Assembly: GCF_003097315.1 (NCBI RefSeq)
Contig: NZ_QDDL01000002.1
Location: 558,001 to 622,000 of the forward strand
Direction: 5' to 3'
From: Pelagibaculum spongiae
GTDB lineage: Bacteria > Pseudomonadota > Gammaproteobacteria > Enterobacterales > Pelagibaculaceae
Length of the DNA: 64,000 nt
Below, piece after piece: positions 8,432 to 17,989 of the stretch. The translations under genes and the position numbers were made by a program. The notes under the pieces were generated by a model that saw nothing but the letters and a program-made list of their open reading frames with translations, was not told where the DNA came from and ran no database searches. Every line of letters starts with the position of its first letter. The first letter of the stretch is position 1.

Positions 8432-9271
8432 CTACAAAATAATTTCCCCCTGCAGGTACTTCCGAGTATAACCTGAAACCATTACGCCGCCCCTAACCAG
8501 CTCACAATAAAGCGTACCACCACGTTTTGAAGCTTGGTATGCAGTAATTTTCTGCTTGCCCAACTGTTCAGCCCAATAGGGCACTAGCGCCGCATGAATT
8601 GAGCCAGTTACCGGATCTTCTGCACCACCATTAGCTGGCCAAAAATAGCGTGAGATAATATCGAAATTAGTTACGTCTAGATTGCCTACTTGCTGCAGCA
8701 TCGATACATCAGCAGTAACTACAACATCTAAAGGTGCTAATTGTTTGAGTAATTCACAGTCTGCTTCAACCGTTAAAATATCTTGTGGATTACTAAGCAC
8801 CACCACATAAGCTTGTCGGTTCTTTAATACCGCTATCGATTGCACCGGCTGGCAATTAATTAACAAGCTTTTTTCGATTTGCTGCGGCGGATTCAAAACA
8901 GCCTGTGGTTTTAAATTGGGAAACTGCATTTCAATTAAACCATCAGGCTTGTGAGTAATTACCAGTTCGCCCACTGCATCTGCTGTGAATATAATCTGTT
9001 CTAGTTGAGGCTGTTGCTCAAAAATAACTGACGATGATGCCAAGGTAGCATGACCACAAAAATCGACTTCAGTCAGTGGTGAGAACCAACGAATCTGATA
9101 TTGACCTAAAACCACTGGAACCAAAAAAGCGGTTTCTGAAAGGTTGTTTTCAAATGCGATTGACTGCATTAATTCATCATCGAGCCATTGCTCAGTAATC
9201 ACCACAGCCGCCGAATTACCTTTGAAAATTTGGTCGGTAAATGCATCGACTAAATGGATATTAATTTTCAT
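8432..9271 (-). CDS. PhzF-family isomerase/epimerase
   Basis: A 279-residue protein with the PhzF/diaminopimelate-epimerase-like double fold. N-terminal motif VDAFTDQIFKGNSAAVV and the block FENNLSETAFLV, whose Glu46 is the catalytic acid of PhzF, are both present; then DFCGHATLASS (about 70-80) and the C-terminal EDPVTGSIHAAL motif, which lines the active site. There is no phenazine cluster nearby, so this is one of the many free-standing PhzF-like proteins of unknown substrate (YddE type). The start overlaps the end of the upstream GNAT gene by 11 bp, so the two are co-translated. Confidence 0.9.
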   Translation of the reverse strand: MKINIHLVDAFTDQIFKGNSAAVVITEQWLDDELMQSIAFENNLSETAFLVPVVLGQYQIRWFSPLTEVDFCGHATLASSSVIFEQQPQLEQIIFTADAVGELVITHKPDGLIEMQFPNLKPQAVLNPPQQIEKSLLINCQPVQSIAVLKNRQAYVVVLSNPQDILTVEADCELLKQLAPLDVVVTADVSMLQQVGNLDVTNFDIISRYFWPANGGAEDPVTGSIHAALVPYWAEQLGKQKITAYQASKRGGTLYCELVRGGVMVSGYTRKYLQGEIIL

Positions 9272-9788
9272 TATTTTCTCCAGTTAAATCCTTCACCATT
9301 AGCTGAGGGCTACTTTTTAGCAGGCCTTGTTTAACCCAACCATTTTTTAAGTAAAGATTCTCCGCTCGATAATTGCCTTCAATATAACGCAGCGCCGCTT
9401 GCTTACAGCCTTTCGATACTAAATGCTGGGTAGCATAGTCCAACAGCTGCTTACCAAAACCACAGCCCCGGTACTCAGGAATCAGGTAAATGAAGTAGAC
9501 ATAGCCACCAGCTTGCCCATTAGGCGCAGTGAGCGTTGCATTGAATTCCAGCTGACCAATGATTTGCCGATTTAACCAGACATGAACAAAACCTTCAGGA
9601 TAAATCCTCAAAAGCTTTTGATACCACTGCAGGGTATTGGCAGGATCATAATTATCTAGACAACCAAAGCTGACCATATGGGCATCACGGCGGAAGCTAA
9701 GACAAATGTCTTTATCCTGTGAAAAATTGATTGGGAGATACTCAAACTGCACTTTTTCTAATTTTTTACCACACACGCTAAAACTCAT
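9261..9788 (-). CDS. GNAT-family N-acetyltransferase
   Basis: A protein of about 175 residues with the GNAT acetyl-CoA-binding motif A, YLIPEYRGCGFGKQLLDYA (R-G-x-G-x-G/A pattern), preceded by strand GYVYFIYL and followed by AALRYIEGNYRAENLYLKNGW, the usual motif B with the conserved Tyr and Asn. The acceptor substrate is unknown. ATG 9788 is preferred to the GTG one codon upstream. It is the first gene of a two-gene unit with phzF-like 8432-9271. Confidence 0.85.
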   Translation of the reverse strand: MSFSVCGKKLEKVQFEYLPINFSQDKDICLSFRRDAHMVSFGCLDNYDPANTLQWYQKLLRIYPEGFVHVWLNRQIIGQLEFNATLTAPNGQAGGYVYFIYLIPEYRGCGFGKQLLDYATQHLVSKGCKQAALRYIEGNYRAENLYLKNGWVKQGLLKSSPQLMVKDLTGENNEN

Positions 9789-9844
9789 CACCTTTAGCTA
9801 AGGTAAGTGAGTCTATCTCTGGTAATACTCTGCAAACAAGTTAA

Positions 9845-10588
9845 TTAACTACTAAGCCATGAGCGATCTAGACCCCCTAGTTCATCCCAGAAATTGTTCT
9901 GTACTAAATAACCTTCCAAGGCCATCGGACTAGTAAAGCGAGCATCTTTAGCCATTACTTGTGCTGAAGCATCTGGTCCGGCTGCGGCCTGCCAGATAGC
10001 AACGACAAACATAGAGCAAAACATTTGTTTGATACCTGTTTCATTATGCAGCGCAGGAACTGAACCATCCTGATGTTGAAAATATAAAGCAGCTTGCTGT
10101 TTTGCCCCTGAACCATAATGAGATGAGCGACCAAAAGTTCGGTAGGCTTTTCGTGCACTGTAAGCAGCAGGGCCGTAATAGTATTCTTCACCCTTCCAAA
10201 AGCGTGGTTGGCTATTGCAAGGCACCCATTTTCTAGCAATTATTCCCGATAAATCAGCCAAGCCTCGACATGATTGACATCGAAACACTTTGAACGAACT
10301 TCCTTCGTACAATCCTGTTTCTGAGCCTAGCGTGTCAGCTGCTATTTCTATGCGGGCAAATCCTTTACTGGCAGCATGGGCTAGTTCAACTTTATTTTTT
10401 TCAACATGGCATACTATTCCGCAGTGATATGTTTCGGGACTCGCTGCTCTAGTTTGCCAACTATCACGGCCAAAAAGACAAACTTTTTGTAGAGCAGTTT
10501 GCGCTTTAATTACAGAAGCACCGTTTGTCCCTTGGCCATTCATAAAGACAATGTCGCCCAACTTTAATTCAGAAAACTGCATGTACAT
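9845..10588 (-). CDS. Protein resembling permuted NlpC/P60 (YiiX/YebB-like) papain-fold enzymes
   Basis: 247 residues, no signal peptide. The N-terminus reads FSELKLGDIVFMNG, the usual opening strand of YiiX-type permuted NlpC/P60 proteins (L-x-x-G-D-I-V/L-F). A His occurs in ETYHCGIVCHV (about residue 55), followed by a polar/His strand VELAHAASKGFARIE. A Cys follows near the C-terminus in KQMFCSMFVVAIWQAAA (about residue 191), matching the C-S-x-x-V segment of the family. His before Cys is the diagnostic order of the permuted group. Substrates in the family include lipids and amide bonds, so no reaction is assigned here. Family call is by motif reading only. Confidence 0.55.
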   Translation of the reverse strand: MYMQFSELKLGDIVFMNGQGTNGASVIKAQTALQKVCLFGRDSWQTRAASPETYHCGIVCHVEKNKVELAHAASKGFARIEIAADTLGSETGLYEGSSFKVFRCQSCRGLADLSGIIARKWVPCNSQPRFWKGEEYYYGPAAYSARKAYRTFGRSSHYGSGAKQQAALYFQHQDGSVPALHNETGIKQMFCSMFVVAIWQAAAGPDASAQVMAKDARFTSPMALEGYLVQNNFWDELGGLDRSWLSS

Positions 10589-10756
10589 ATCTGACTTGGA
10601 TTTTCAGTAATTCATTAAATAAGTTTTTTAAAATCCACATGCAACGGATATTAAGTGACCAACTATCTCGCTCTAACTACAAACTATTAAATAAAAAGAA
10701 AAAAAGCATAATTTATGATTTCATTAAAATGCCAACTCGTTCAAATTTTTAAAATA

Positions 10757-10788
10757 AAAAAAAAGGTGACAGTCGACACCTTTTTTTT
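10757..10788 (-). terminator. Terminator after the MBL hydrolase gene
   Basis: A-run, short GC hairpin around GGTGACAGTCGACACC, T-run of eight. Symmetric; it lies 21 bp past the stop of the minus-strand MBL gene. Confidence 0.8.
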
Positions 10789-10808
10789 ACTTTAAAAATT
10801 TATTTTAT

Positions 10809-11459
10809 TTAACCAAATTTACTATCAGCTACAAACGGATTACTCTCGCGCTCGGCACCAAAAGTAGAACGTGGGCCGTGGCCGGGAATAAATTCAATGT
10901 CATCACCTTGCGGGAACAGCTTGTCGCGAATTGAATTAATTAATGCCTGGTGGTCACTGCCGGGAAAATCTGTTCGGCCAATTGAACCGGCAAACAAAAC
11001 ATCACCGACCATTGCCAGTTTATTTTCTCGATTCAAAAAAGTGATATGGCCTGGCGTGTGGCCCGGGGTATGGAACACTTCCAAGGTTTGATTACCAATT
11101 TGAACGCTATCGCCGTCATCCAGCCATTTGGTTGGAGTAAAGCCGGTGACCGGATCGAGATAAAACCGTTTTGCTTGGTCATCGAGTGCTTCAATCCAGA
11201 AAGCATCTGCCAGATGCGGGCCATAAATCAGTAAGCCTTTTTGCTCGGCTAAATCACCGGTTCCACCGACATGATCCAAATGGCCATGGGTTAGCAAAAT
11301 CTGTTTCAGCTCAACACCCGTTTCTTGCAATGCCGCTTCAATACGCTCCAGATTACCGCCCGGGTCAACAATCGCTGCCTGGTTAGTTTCATCACACCAC
11401 AGCAGGGTGCAATTCTGGGAAAAGTGGGTCACCGGAATGGTTTTAAATTTAAGCGCCAT
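10809..11459 (-). CDS. MBL-fold hydrolase (YcbL / glyoxalase II-like)
   Basis: A 216-residue metallo-beta-lactamase-fold protein. The metal ligands are in THGHLDHVGG (HxHxDH, about residues 54-63), GHTPGH (about 125-130), VGDVLF and PGHGP near the C-terminus, the complete dinuclear site. Length and the missing C-terminal helical domain of GloB match the short YcbL type, which has hydroxyacylglutathione hydrolase-like activity. ATG 11459 follows an AGGAGA site, so the seven residues upstream (frame open to 11480) are excluded. Confidence 0.9.
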   Translation of the reverse strand: MALKFKTIPVTHFSQNCTLLWCDETNQAAIVDPGGNLERIEAALQETGVELKQILLTHGHLDHVGGTGDLAEQKGLLIYGPHLADAFWIEALDDQAKRFYLDPVTGFTPTKWLDDGDSVQIGNQTLEVFHTPGHTPGHITFLNRENKLAMVGDVLFAGSIGRTDFPGSDHQALINSIRDKLFPQGDDIEFIPGHGPRSTFGAERESNPFVADSKFG

Positions 11460-11598
11460 GTGCACTCTCCTGAAAATCAATTGTGAAATTTATGGCAGGC
11501 GTTCATTGCTGAATCCCGTCATCCCGTATAGGAAGTGCAAGGATGCACGGATTAGGGCGAGAATGACGCGGAGGATAACAACCAGCCACGTTCAAAAA

Positions 11599-12018
11599 TT
11601 ACGCTACAAAATACTCGTTCAGCGTTTGTTTCAATTGGCTTACTCGTTCAGCCAATGCCGCCTCTGAATAAGCTTGAGCAGCAAAACGCCCCCAAATAGG
11701 ACTAGGCCAAGCCAAGTCATTAGAAAAACGCGCCACATGATGCAGATGAAGCTGAGGCACCATATTGCCCAGCGCTGCAATGTTCATTTTTTCGGCCGAG
11801 AACAGCTGTTCCATGGTGGCCGCTAGTAAAGAAGACTCTTTCAGCAACTGCTGCTGATCGGCTTCAGACAAACGATGAATTTCTCGAATCTCATCTCGGC
11901 GCGGCACCAAAATACACCAAGGATACAAAGCATCTTTTGCCAGCAAAACACTGCACAAAGGAAAGTCACCTAGTTTGACGGTATCAGCAGCCAGCTGCGG
12001 ATGAAGTTGAAAGGCCAT
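11599..12018 (-). CDS. HIT-family nucleotide-binding protein
   Basis: 139 residues with the histidine-triad signature near residue 95 (MVPQLHLHHVARFSND, HxHxH-like with the final His displaced). The opening FQLHPQLAADT and the central LVPRRDEIREIHRLS fit the proteobacterial HIT branch (annotated as diadenosine tetraphosphate hydrolase-like). HIT proteins hydrolyse nucleotide phosphoramidates or AMP conjugates; the natural substrate is not known. The element between this gene and the MBL gene (11481-11598) carries a degenerate CGTCATCCCG-type repeat and no gene. Confidence 0.85.
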   Translation of the reverse strand: MAFQLHPQLAADTVKLGDFPLCSVLLAKDALYPWCILVPRRDEIREIHRLSEADQQQLLKESSLLAATMEQLFSAEKMNIAALGNMVPQLHLHHVARFSNDLAWPSPIWGRFAAQAYSEAALAERVSQLKQTLNEYFVA

Positions 12019-12173
12019 GATCAGACTCGAAGGGTTATCAGTTCGTCGGGTGAAAGCGAGTTTAACGGAAATCGACTGGTTTTCAGAAAAGCTTCCTGTT
12101 AAATATTGGTCTTACCAATGATCAGTTCAGTTTTTCGTTAAAACCTTACAGCCAATATAGAGAGAGCATTCGT

Positions 12174-13028
12174 ATGAAGCCGGTGTATCGCCTGACTGTA
12201 TCTTGCCCCGATCGGGTTGGAATTGTTGCTAAAGTCAGTGAATTTATTGCCTGCCATGGTGGCTGGATTATCGAAGCCAATCACCATTCAGATACCGAGT
12301 CCGGCTGGTTTTTTATGCGACACGAAATTATCACAGACTCCATCACCATTGGTCTTGATCAGTTCAAAGCACTGTTTGCGCCAATTGCCAGCCGTTTTGA
12401 AATGGAATGGCAGATCACCGCCAGCGAGCAAAAACCTAAAGTCGTGCTGATGGTCAGCAAAGAAGCCCACTGCTTGAATGACATTTTGTTTCGCTGGAAA
12501 AGTGGCGAAATGAATTGCGATATTGTGGCGGTAATCTCTAATCACGATGATCTTCGCGGTATGTGCGAATGGATGGAAATCCCTTACCACCATGTTCCGG
12601 TCGATAAGCAAAACAAAGCACCGCACTTTGCCGCGGTCGAACAATTGATCGAACAATATCAGGCCGACACCATCATTTTGGCCCGCTACATGCAAATTTT
12701 GCCCGAAGCCGTTTGCACTCGTTATCCGGGGCAAATTATCAATATCCACCACAGTTTTTTACCCTCATTTGCCGGTGCCAAACCTTATCACCAGGCATCT
12801 GTTCGCGGGGTAAAGCTGATTGGTGCCACCTGCCATTATGTCACTACCGACTTAGATGCCGGGCCGATTATCGAGCAAGATGTTTTGAGAATTGACCATG
12901 GCGATACCACCGAAGATATGCAGCGAATGGGCCGTGATGTTGAGAAAATGGTGCTGTCACGCGGCCTGCGCTATCACCTAGAAGATCGGGTATTGCTGCA
13001 CGGAAATAAAACCGTGGTTTTTGATTAA
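12174..13028 (+). CDS. purU: Formyltetrahydrofolate deformylase
   Basis: Hydrolyses 10-formyltetrahydrofolate to tetrahydrofolate and formate, balancing one-carbon pools and supplying formate for PurT. 284 residues, the normal length. Residues 1-85 form an ACT regulatory domain (YRLTVSCPDRVGIVAKVSEF...), and residues 88-284 the formyltransferase-like catalytic domain with PKVVLMVSKEAHCLNDIL, the active-site stretch INIHHSFLPSFAGAKPY (Asn, His) and ATCHYVTTDLDAGPII with the catalytic Asp. The ATG at 12174 is directly followed by the ACT strand. Standalone gene; a perfect 10-bp stem-loop lies 37 bp after its stop. Confidence 0.95.
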   Translation: MKPVYRLTVSCPDRVGIVAKVSEFIACHGGWIIEANHHSDTESGWFFMRHEIITDSITIGLDQFKALFAPIASRFEMEWQITASEQKPKVVLMVSKEAHCLNDILFRWKSGEMNCDIVAVISNHDDLRGMCEWMEIPYHHVPVDKQNKAPHFAAVEQLIEQYQADTIILARYMQILPEAVCTRYPGQIINIHHSFLPSFAGAKPYHQASVRGVKLIGATCHYVTTDLDAGPIIEQDVLRIDHGDTTEDMQRMGRDVEKMVLSRGLRYHLEDRVLLHGNKTVVFD

Positions 13029-13065
13029 ATTTCGACAAATTTTGAGCCCGTTTTTGCTGGGTAAT

Positions 13066-13095
13066 ATGAACCGTAGAAGATGCTTTACGGTTCAT
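13066..13095 (+). terminator. Perfect stem-loop after purU (possible terminator without T-run)
   Basis: 10-bp perfect stem (ATGAACCGTA / TACGGTTCAT) with a 10-base loop. No T-run follows on either strand, so it may instead be an mRNA-stabilising hairpin. Confidence 0.5.
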
Positions 13096-13502
13096 GTCAA
13101 CCTTGACGAGGCATTAACCAAGCAATCAGCGAGCGCTACTTTCGGTTGATATCAGATCTTCTGCGGAATTAACCCGACCAGTAGCGATCATCAACTCAGC
13201 AAGTTGCTGTTTATCTGAAATAAGTTTTTGCTGACAGATTGACATATTGATCATCAGCCGCAATGGTAGCTGCGGTGCTCGGCAACTGAGCGAATTTAGC
13301 TAAAAATATCGCCAGTAATTGCAATTTACTGAAATTACGATCTATTTTGCTTCAGTAGTGATCGTTTTTGTGCCAATGAATAGCACCAAGCACATTGCGG
13401 TTACATGCATGCTTTATCTTGACGCTACGATAAAGCTGCTATATACGTTCCACCGCTCTGGAACTACCAGCGTTTATATAAGCATCATCTGCAGGGATAC
13501 CA
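13096..13502. other. Intergenic region upstream of topA, no gene recognised
   Basis: About 400 bp containing the topA promoter region. The open frame 13319-13609 crosses into topA in another phase and is not supported. No clear RNA gene or repeat was seen. Confidence 0.5.
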
Positions 13503-16199
13503 ATGGGAAGATCACTGGTCATAGTCGAGTCGCCAGCCAAGGCCAAGACCATCAACAAATATCTGGGCAAAAACTTTATTGTGAAGTCCAGCGTCGGTCA
13601 TATTCGTGATCTCCCTACCGCAGGGGGTAACAAAAAGCCGGTAGATGCCAGCGCCAGAGCAAAAGAATCTGCTCGGGTCCGTAAAATGGAACCCGTAGCT
13701 AAAGCTTTGCACCAGGCGAAAAAGCAAAAAAGCCAACTAATCGAACGAATGGGCATTGACCCTGACGACGGTTGGAAAGCGCGCTATGAAATCCTTCCCA
13801 ATAAAGAGAAGGTGGTAGCTGAGCTGCAAAAACTGGCAGCCGATGCTGACGTCATCTACCTCGCAACGGATTTGGACCGTGAAGGGGAAGCAATTGCATG
13901 GCACTTGCAACAGGCAATCGGTGGCGACGACTCCCGATTCCGTCGCGTGGTGTTCAACGAAATCACCAAAACGGCCATCCAGGAAGCTTTCAAAGAACCT
14001 GGCAAAGTCGACCAAGACCGTGTCGATGCCCAACAAGCTCGCCGCTTCCTAGACCGTGTGGTGGGTTACATGGTTTCTCCGCTGCTGTGGAGCAAACTGG
14101 CGCGCGGTTTAAGTGCTGGGCGTGTTCAATCCGTTGCAGTGCGATTAATCGTTGAGCGTGAGCGGGAAATCCGCAAGTTCATTCCAGAAGAATTCTGGCA
14201 AATGAATGCCATGTTAAGCGACGGTCAAACTTCTAAGGAATCAGCCACCGAAGCGCTGCCATTTGAAGTCACCAAGCACAACGGCAAAGCTTACCGCCCA
14301 ACCAATCAGCAACAGTCAGATGCCGCCGTCGCACTACTGCAAAATGCTGCTTATGTGGTCAGCAAGCGCGAGCAAAAGCCAACCAAGGCCAAAGCCGGCG
14401 CACCTTTTATTACCTCCACCTTGCAGCAAGCTGCCAGTACGCGTCTGGGTTTCTCTGTTAAGAAAACCATGACCATGTCGCAGCGGTTGTATGAAGGCGG
14501 CCACATCACCTACATGCGTACCGACTCAACCAACTTGAGTAGCGAAGCAGTAGAAGCGTGCCGCGAATATATTAATGAAGAGTTCGGTGCCAAATATTTA
14601 CCTGAAGCACCGGTTTCTTTCTCAAGCAAGCAAGGTGCTCAAGAAGCTCACGAAGCGATTCGCCCAACCAATGTCAAAATGAAGGGTGAATTGTTATCGG
14701 ATATGGAGCGTGACGCCCAACGTTTGTACCAGTTAATCTGGACTCAGTTTGTGGCATGCCAAATGCCAAACGCAGAATATCTAAGCACTTCACTAACGGT
14801 TACCGCCGGTGAATTTGAAATGAAACTGCGTGGCCGCGTTCTGATTTTTGATGGTTTCACCCGAGTCAGCAAACCTGCTAGCAAGCGCGAAGAAGACCGC
14901 GAGCTACCAGACATTAAGCAAGGGCAAATCCTCAAGCTGAACAAACTGGACCCAACCCAGCACTTCACCAAGCCAACCGCCCGCTTCACTGAAGCCGGTC
15001 TGGTTAAAGAGCTTGAGAAGCAGGGTATTGGTCGTCCATCTACCTACGCATCAATCATTTCAACCATTCAAGATCGTGGCTATGTGAAGCTGGAAAACCG
15101 CCGCTTCTACGCCGAGAAAATGGGCGATATCGTTACCGACCGTTTGGTGGAATCTTTCTCAGGTCTGATGGACTTTGGCTTTACCGCCAGCATGGAAGAA
15201 AACCTCGACCAGATCGCTAGAGGCAAACAGCAGTGGATCAACACGCTGGACAACTTCTATGAAGGATTCTCTGAGCAGCTGTTAAAAGCCAACAAGCCTT
15301 CTGAAGATGGCGGTATGCGCGCTAACACGCCAACCGACATTGGCGATGTTAATTGCCCAGATTGCAGCCGCCCAATGATGATTCGTACCGCCAGCACCGG
15401 TGTATTCCTCGGTTGTAGCGGCTATGCCTTGCCACCGAAAGAACGTTGCAAGTGCACCATCAACCTAACCGCAGGCGACGAAGCCATCGCTGCCGGCCTG
15501 GAAGATGAAGAAGCCGAAACTAATGCATTGCGTGCCAAGCGCCGTTGCCCAATTTGTGAAACGGCAATGGAAGCGTATCTGATCGATGAAAAACGCAAAT
15601 TGCATGTTTGCGGTAATAACCCAGATTGCCCCGGCCATGAAATTGAAACCGGCGAATTCCGCATTAAAGGCTACGACGGCCCAATTATCGAATGTGATAA
15701 ATGTGGCGAAGACATGCAGCTGAAAAACGGCCGTTTCGGCAAATATTTCGGTTGTACCGGCGAAGATTGTAAAAATACCCGCAAACTATTAAAGAGCGGT
15801 CAGGCTGCGCCACCGAAAATGGATCCGATCGATATGCCGGATCTGCAGTGTTTAAAGGTGGACGACCATTACGTATTACGTGACGGCGCCTCAGGCTTGT
15901 TCCTGGCAGCATCTGGCTTCCCGCGTAACCGCGAGACCCGTGCGCCATTAGTGAGCGAAATCGCACCAGTAAAAGCCCAGTTACCAGAGAAATATCATTT
16001 CCTGTGTGACGCTCCACAAAAAGATACCGACGGAAATCCAACGACTATTCGTTATTCCCGTAAAACAGCCCAGCAATATATTATGTCTGAAATTGAAGGC
16101 AAAGCGACCGGCTGGAAAGGTTTCTTCAGTGACGGCAAATGGGCAATTGAAGAAAAGAAAGTTAAGGCAAAAGCCAAAGCAAAGCCGAAAGACGAATAG
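13503..16199 (+). CDS. topA: DNA topoisomerase I
   Basis: Type IA topoisomerase that relaxes negative supercoils. 898 residues, the length of gammaproteobacterial TopA. Domains in order: TOPRIM (residues 3-150) with [18 protein letters not shown] and the metal motif [13 protein letters not shown]; the core with the catalytic Tyr in [12 protein letters not shown] (about residue 336); [21 protein letters not shown]; then C-terminal zinc-ribbon repeats with paired CxxC motifs (CPDC...[16 protein letters not shown]...CTGEDC) and a basic Lys/Ala tail. ATG 13503 begins at the conserved [11 protein letters not shown] strong terminator follows. Confidence 0.97.
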   Translation: MGRSLVIVESPAKAKTINKYLGKNFIVKSSVGHIRDLPTAGGNKKPVDASARAKESARVRKMEPVAKALHQAKKQKSQLIERMGIDPDDGWKARYEILPNKEKVVAELQKLAADADVIYLATDLDREGEAIAWHLQQAIGGDDSRFRRVVFNEITKTAIQEAFKEPGKVDQDRVDAQQARRFLDRVVGYMVSPLLWSKLARGLSAGRVQSVAVRLIVEREREIRKFIPEEFWQMNAMLSDGQTSKESATEALPFEVTKHNGKAYRPTNQQQSDAAVALLQNAAYVVSKREQKPTKAKAGAPFITSTLQQAASTRLGFSVKKTMTMSQRLYEGGHITYMRTDSTNLSSEAVEACREYINEEFGAKYLPEAPVSFSSKQGAQEAHEAIRPTNVKMKGELLSDMERDAQRLYQLIWTQFVACQMPNAEYLSTSLTVTAGEFEMKLRGRVLIFDGFTRVSKPASKREEDRELPDIKQGQILKLNKLDPTQHFTKPTARFTEAGLVKELEKQGIGRPSTYASIISTIQDRGYVKLENRRFYAEKMGDIVTDRLVESFSGLMDFGFTASMEENLDQIARGKQQWINTLDNFYEGFSEQLLKANKPSEDGGMRANTPTDIGDVNCPDCSRPMMIRTASTGVFLGCSGYALPPKERCKCTINLTAGDEAIAAGLEDEEAETNALRAKRRCPICETAMEAYLIDEKRKLHVCGNNPDCPGHEIETGEFRIKGYDGPIIECDKCGEDMQLKNGRFGKYFGCTGEDCKNTRKLLKSGQAAPPKMDPIDMPDLQCLKVDDHYVLRDGASGLFLAASGFPRNRETRAPLVSEIAPVKAQLPEKYHFLCDAPQKDTDGNPTTIRYSRKTAQQYIMSEIEGKATGWKGFFSDGKWAIEEKKVKAKAKAKPKDE

Positions 16200-16222
16200 T
16201 TTTTCGCTGACTTTGCATTGAA

Positions 16223-16250
16223 CAAAAAAAGCGCTTCGGCGCTTTTTTTG
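16223..16250 (+). terminator. Rho-independent terminator of topA
   Basis: A-run, GCGC-TTCG-GCGC stem-loop with the stable UUCG tetraloop, T-run of seven, 23 bp after the topA stop. Confidence 0.93.
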
Positions 16251-16306
16251 TGCCTGTAACCCGGAGTTAATTGTTGGGCACCACTAAACACAAACACCGC
16301 ATTGAA

Positions 16307-16370
16307 TTGCTGGGCAACGCGTCATCCTCGCCAGGGATTGGCGGGGACCCATGGACAGGGAAGTTAAACC
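16307..16370. repeat. Dispersed extragenic repeat, copy 1
   Basis: Begins TTGCTGGGCAACGCGTCATC and continues with a GGGATT...GGGACCCATGGACAGGG pattern. The first 22 bp are identical to 16585-16606, and the rest is similar (CATGG.CAGGGA). Related degenerate pieces occur at about 11512-11570 and 46088-46190. Confidence 0.65.
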
Positions 16371-16584
16371 AGCAACTACCTACCAACCTCAACCATTACC
16401 ATCCATGGCTTATAGATTCCGGCTTCCCTGCCCGGAATGACGGTATGGAGTAACTTGCTGGCCCTTGCATCACCCTCACCAACCGCGCTGTAACCACAGA
16501 GCTCGATTTATTACACTGCACTCGCGACACAACCATCACACCCCGTTCATTGCTTGGCAGCACTTACAACACCACCGCAGCTAA

Positions 16585-16645
16585 TTGCTGGGCAACGCGT
16601 CATCCTGCACATGGAAGTACGGGATCCATGGCCAGGGACGGTAAA
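16585..16645. repeat. Dispersed extragenic repeat, copy 2
   Basis: Second copy of the 16307 repeat, same orientation, with identical 22-bp head and a diverged tail ending CCATGGCCAGGGACGG. Confidence 0.65.
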
Positions 16646-16825
16646 ATCTGTACGCTCTAATGCTCAATCCCATCCAACCCAATCACAATGGATGGGAACA
16701 CCTATAGCAGCGGCAACCACCTAGCTCTATTTAATACACCGAACACGCAACAAATAAAATCCACAAAGCATATTAACTATTGCTATACCCCAGTGATAAA
16801 GGAGGATCAAATAAATAATAAAAGT

Positions 16826-16996
16826 ATGCACCCTGATATTTTCAATCCGATCCACATATGCTCTGATTACACTCAAAATCAACGCCACAGCATTAAAATC
16901 ATACCTAATGAACACCCAAATCAAGCATTTACATTGACCAAAAGAAATTCCATTATAGAATCAGCAACAAGCAATGGATTAAATATCCCCCGCTGA
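16826..16996 (+). pseudogene. Possible truncated [2Fe-2S] ferredoxin-like fragment
   Basis: A 56-residue frame whose second half (SIKIIPNEHPNQAFTL then NSIIESATSNGLNIPR) reads like the N-terminal half of plant-type 2Fe-2S ferredoxin domains, which run x-F-x-V-x-x-G-x-S-I-L-E-A-A-x-x-x-G-I-x-I-P-x and then C-x-x-G-x-C. Here a TGA stop falls exactly where the first cluster-ligating Cys would be expected, and no cysteine motif follows in any frame. A GGAGG lies 20 bp before the ATG, too far for a normal start. I infer a decayed remnant; a chance resemblance cannot be excluded. Confidence 0.3.
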
Positions 16997-17202
16997 GGCA
17001 TATTCACGTTTATCGTAACTGTGAAAAAACACAGTTGTCCTAACTAAGTTGAAATGCACAGTACATTTTTTAAACTGGCTGAAACAATGCTCAAGTTGAG
17101 ACAACACTATTTAAATTGACAGTCTTTTAATATCTATATCTGGCTAATATTGATTTCAATTGAGTGATCATAGATAGTGGCAACTGCTAAAGGGGTTTTA
17201 TA

Positions 17203-17934
17203 ATGATAAGTAGCAATGCTGGTGTGGAAGGTTCATCTGGATATTCTTTTCAGCGATGCTGTGTCGTTTTCCTTATATTTGATAACCAAGAAGAATTATC
17301 GCAAAAAAATTATTTTGTTTGCATGGAACACCATGAAGACTTTCTTTTTGCGTTTTTAGATGAAGAGGGGAAGATTCAAAATATTGATACATACCAGGCA
17401 AAAAAATCAAGCAAGGATTGGTCAATAAACACAGATCTCCGTGAAATAATTGGAAAGATAACATTAGTTGGAAAAGAACTTCTTAATGACAAACACCCAA
17501 AATCAGATGATTACTACCACACTCTTGGTTTTTTAACTAATAAGAAGATCTCATTAAAAAGCCAAAAAGAAGACAACGTAAGAATAGAAACTAAAACTGT
17601 TAGTGTATCTAATTTGCAAGCAAACTATTCCAATCTAGATCCAAAAATAAAGAAAAATATACTAAAAGGTATAGACGAATCTCTACTTGAAGAAAACCAG
17701 CTAGAAAACATCCGTTTTCAGTTCATTGACTTGCCACAGGGATACAATGGTTGGCAAAGAACGCTCACAGGGTTATCACACGAAAGGTTTGGTAAGAAGA
17801 TCAATGACCACAAAGCTGTCATCGCAACATTACTCCAATTACTACAAAATATCGAACAGCATTACAATAATGGGAACATTGTCTCTCTTACTGATACAAA
17901 AAAAACATTTACCAAACCCGCCCTGTCAGGATAG
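17203..17934 (+). pseudogene. DUF4297/Cap4-like nuclease (LmuA-like), N-terminal part, interrupted by an IS3 element
   Basis: 243 residues. The N-terminus GVEGSSGYSFQRCCVVFLIF is the G-x-x-Y-Q opening of the DUF4297 (Cap4-type) nuclease fold. The expected PD-(D/E)XK residues are present: Glu42, Glu45 and Asp46 in CMEHHEDFLFAF, and Gln65-x-Lys67 in IDTYQAKKSS. In Lamassu and ABC-3C defence systems such a protein is the toxic DNA-cutting effector controlled by an SMC-like ATPase. The sequence is native up to about 17923; the last residues and stop come from the inserted IS3 element. The coding sequence resumes at about 19562. Marked AT richness against the flanking topA supports horizontal acquisition. 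ATG 17203 follows an AAAGGGG ribosome site. Confidence 0.75.
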
Positions 17935-17989
17935 TTGTCTCTTAACTTAATCCATCCTTTTTCAATTGAGGATGGCAGGAATTACGGAC

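Larger units (their letters stand above)
16251..16825. other. Intergenic region with degenerate repeats, no intact gene
   Basis: Non-coding stretch carrying two copies of a TTGCTGGGCAACGCGTCATCC-type repeat (16307-16370 and 16585-16645) and a related inverted piece around 16402-16445 (TTCCCTGCCCGGAATGACGG). Open frames here have no ribosome site and no family resemblance. Confidence 0.6.

Noticed and set aside
13319-13609. Plus-strand open frame before topA
   Set aside because: Overlaps topA in another phase, no ribosome site and no family resemblance.
16688-16825. N-terminal extension of the ferredoxin-like fragment
   Set aside because: Low-complexity residues, no ribosome site; only the part from 16826 shows any family pattern.
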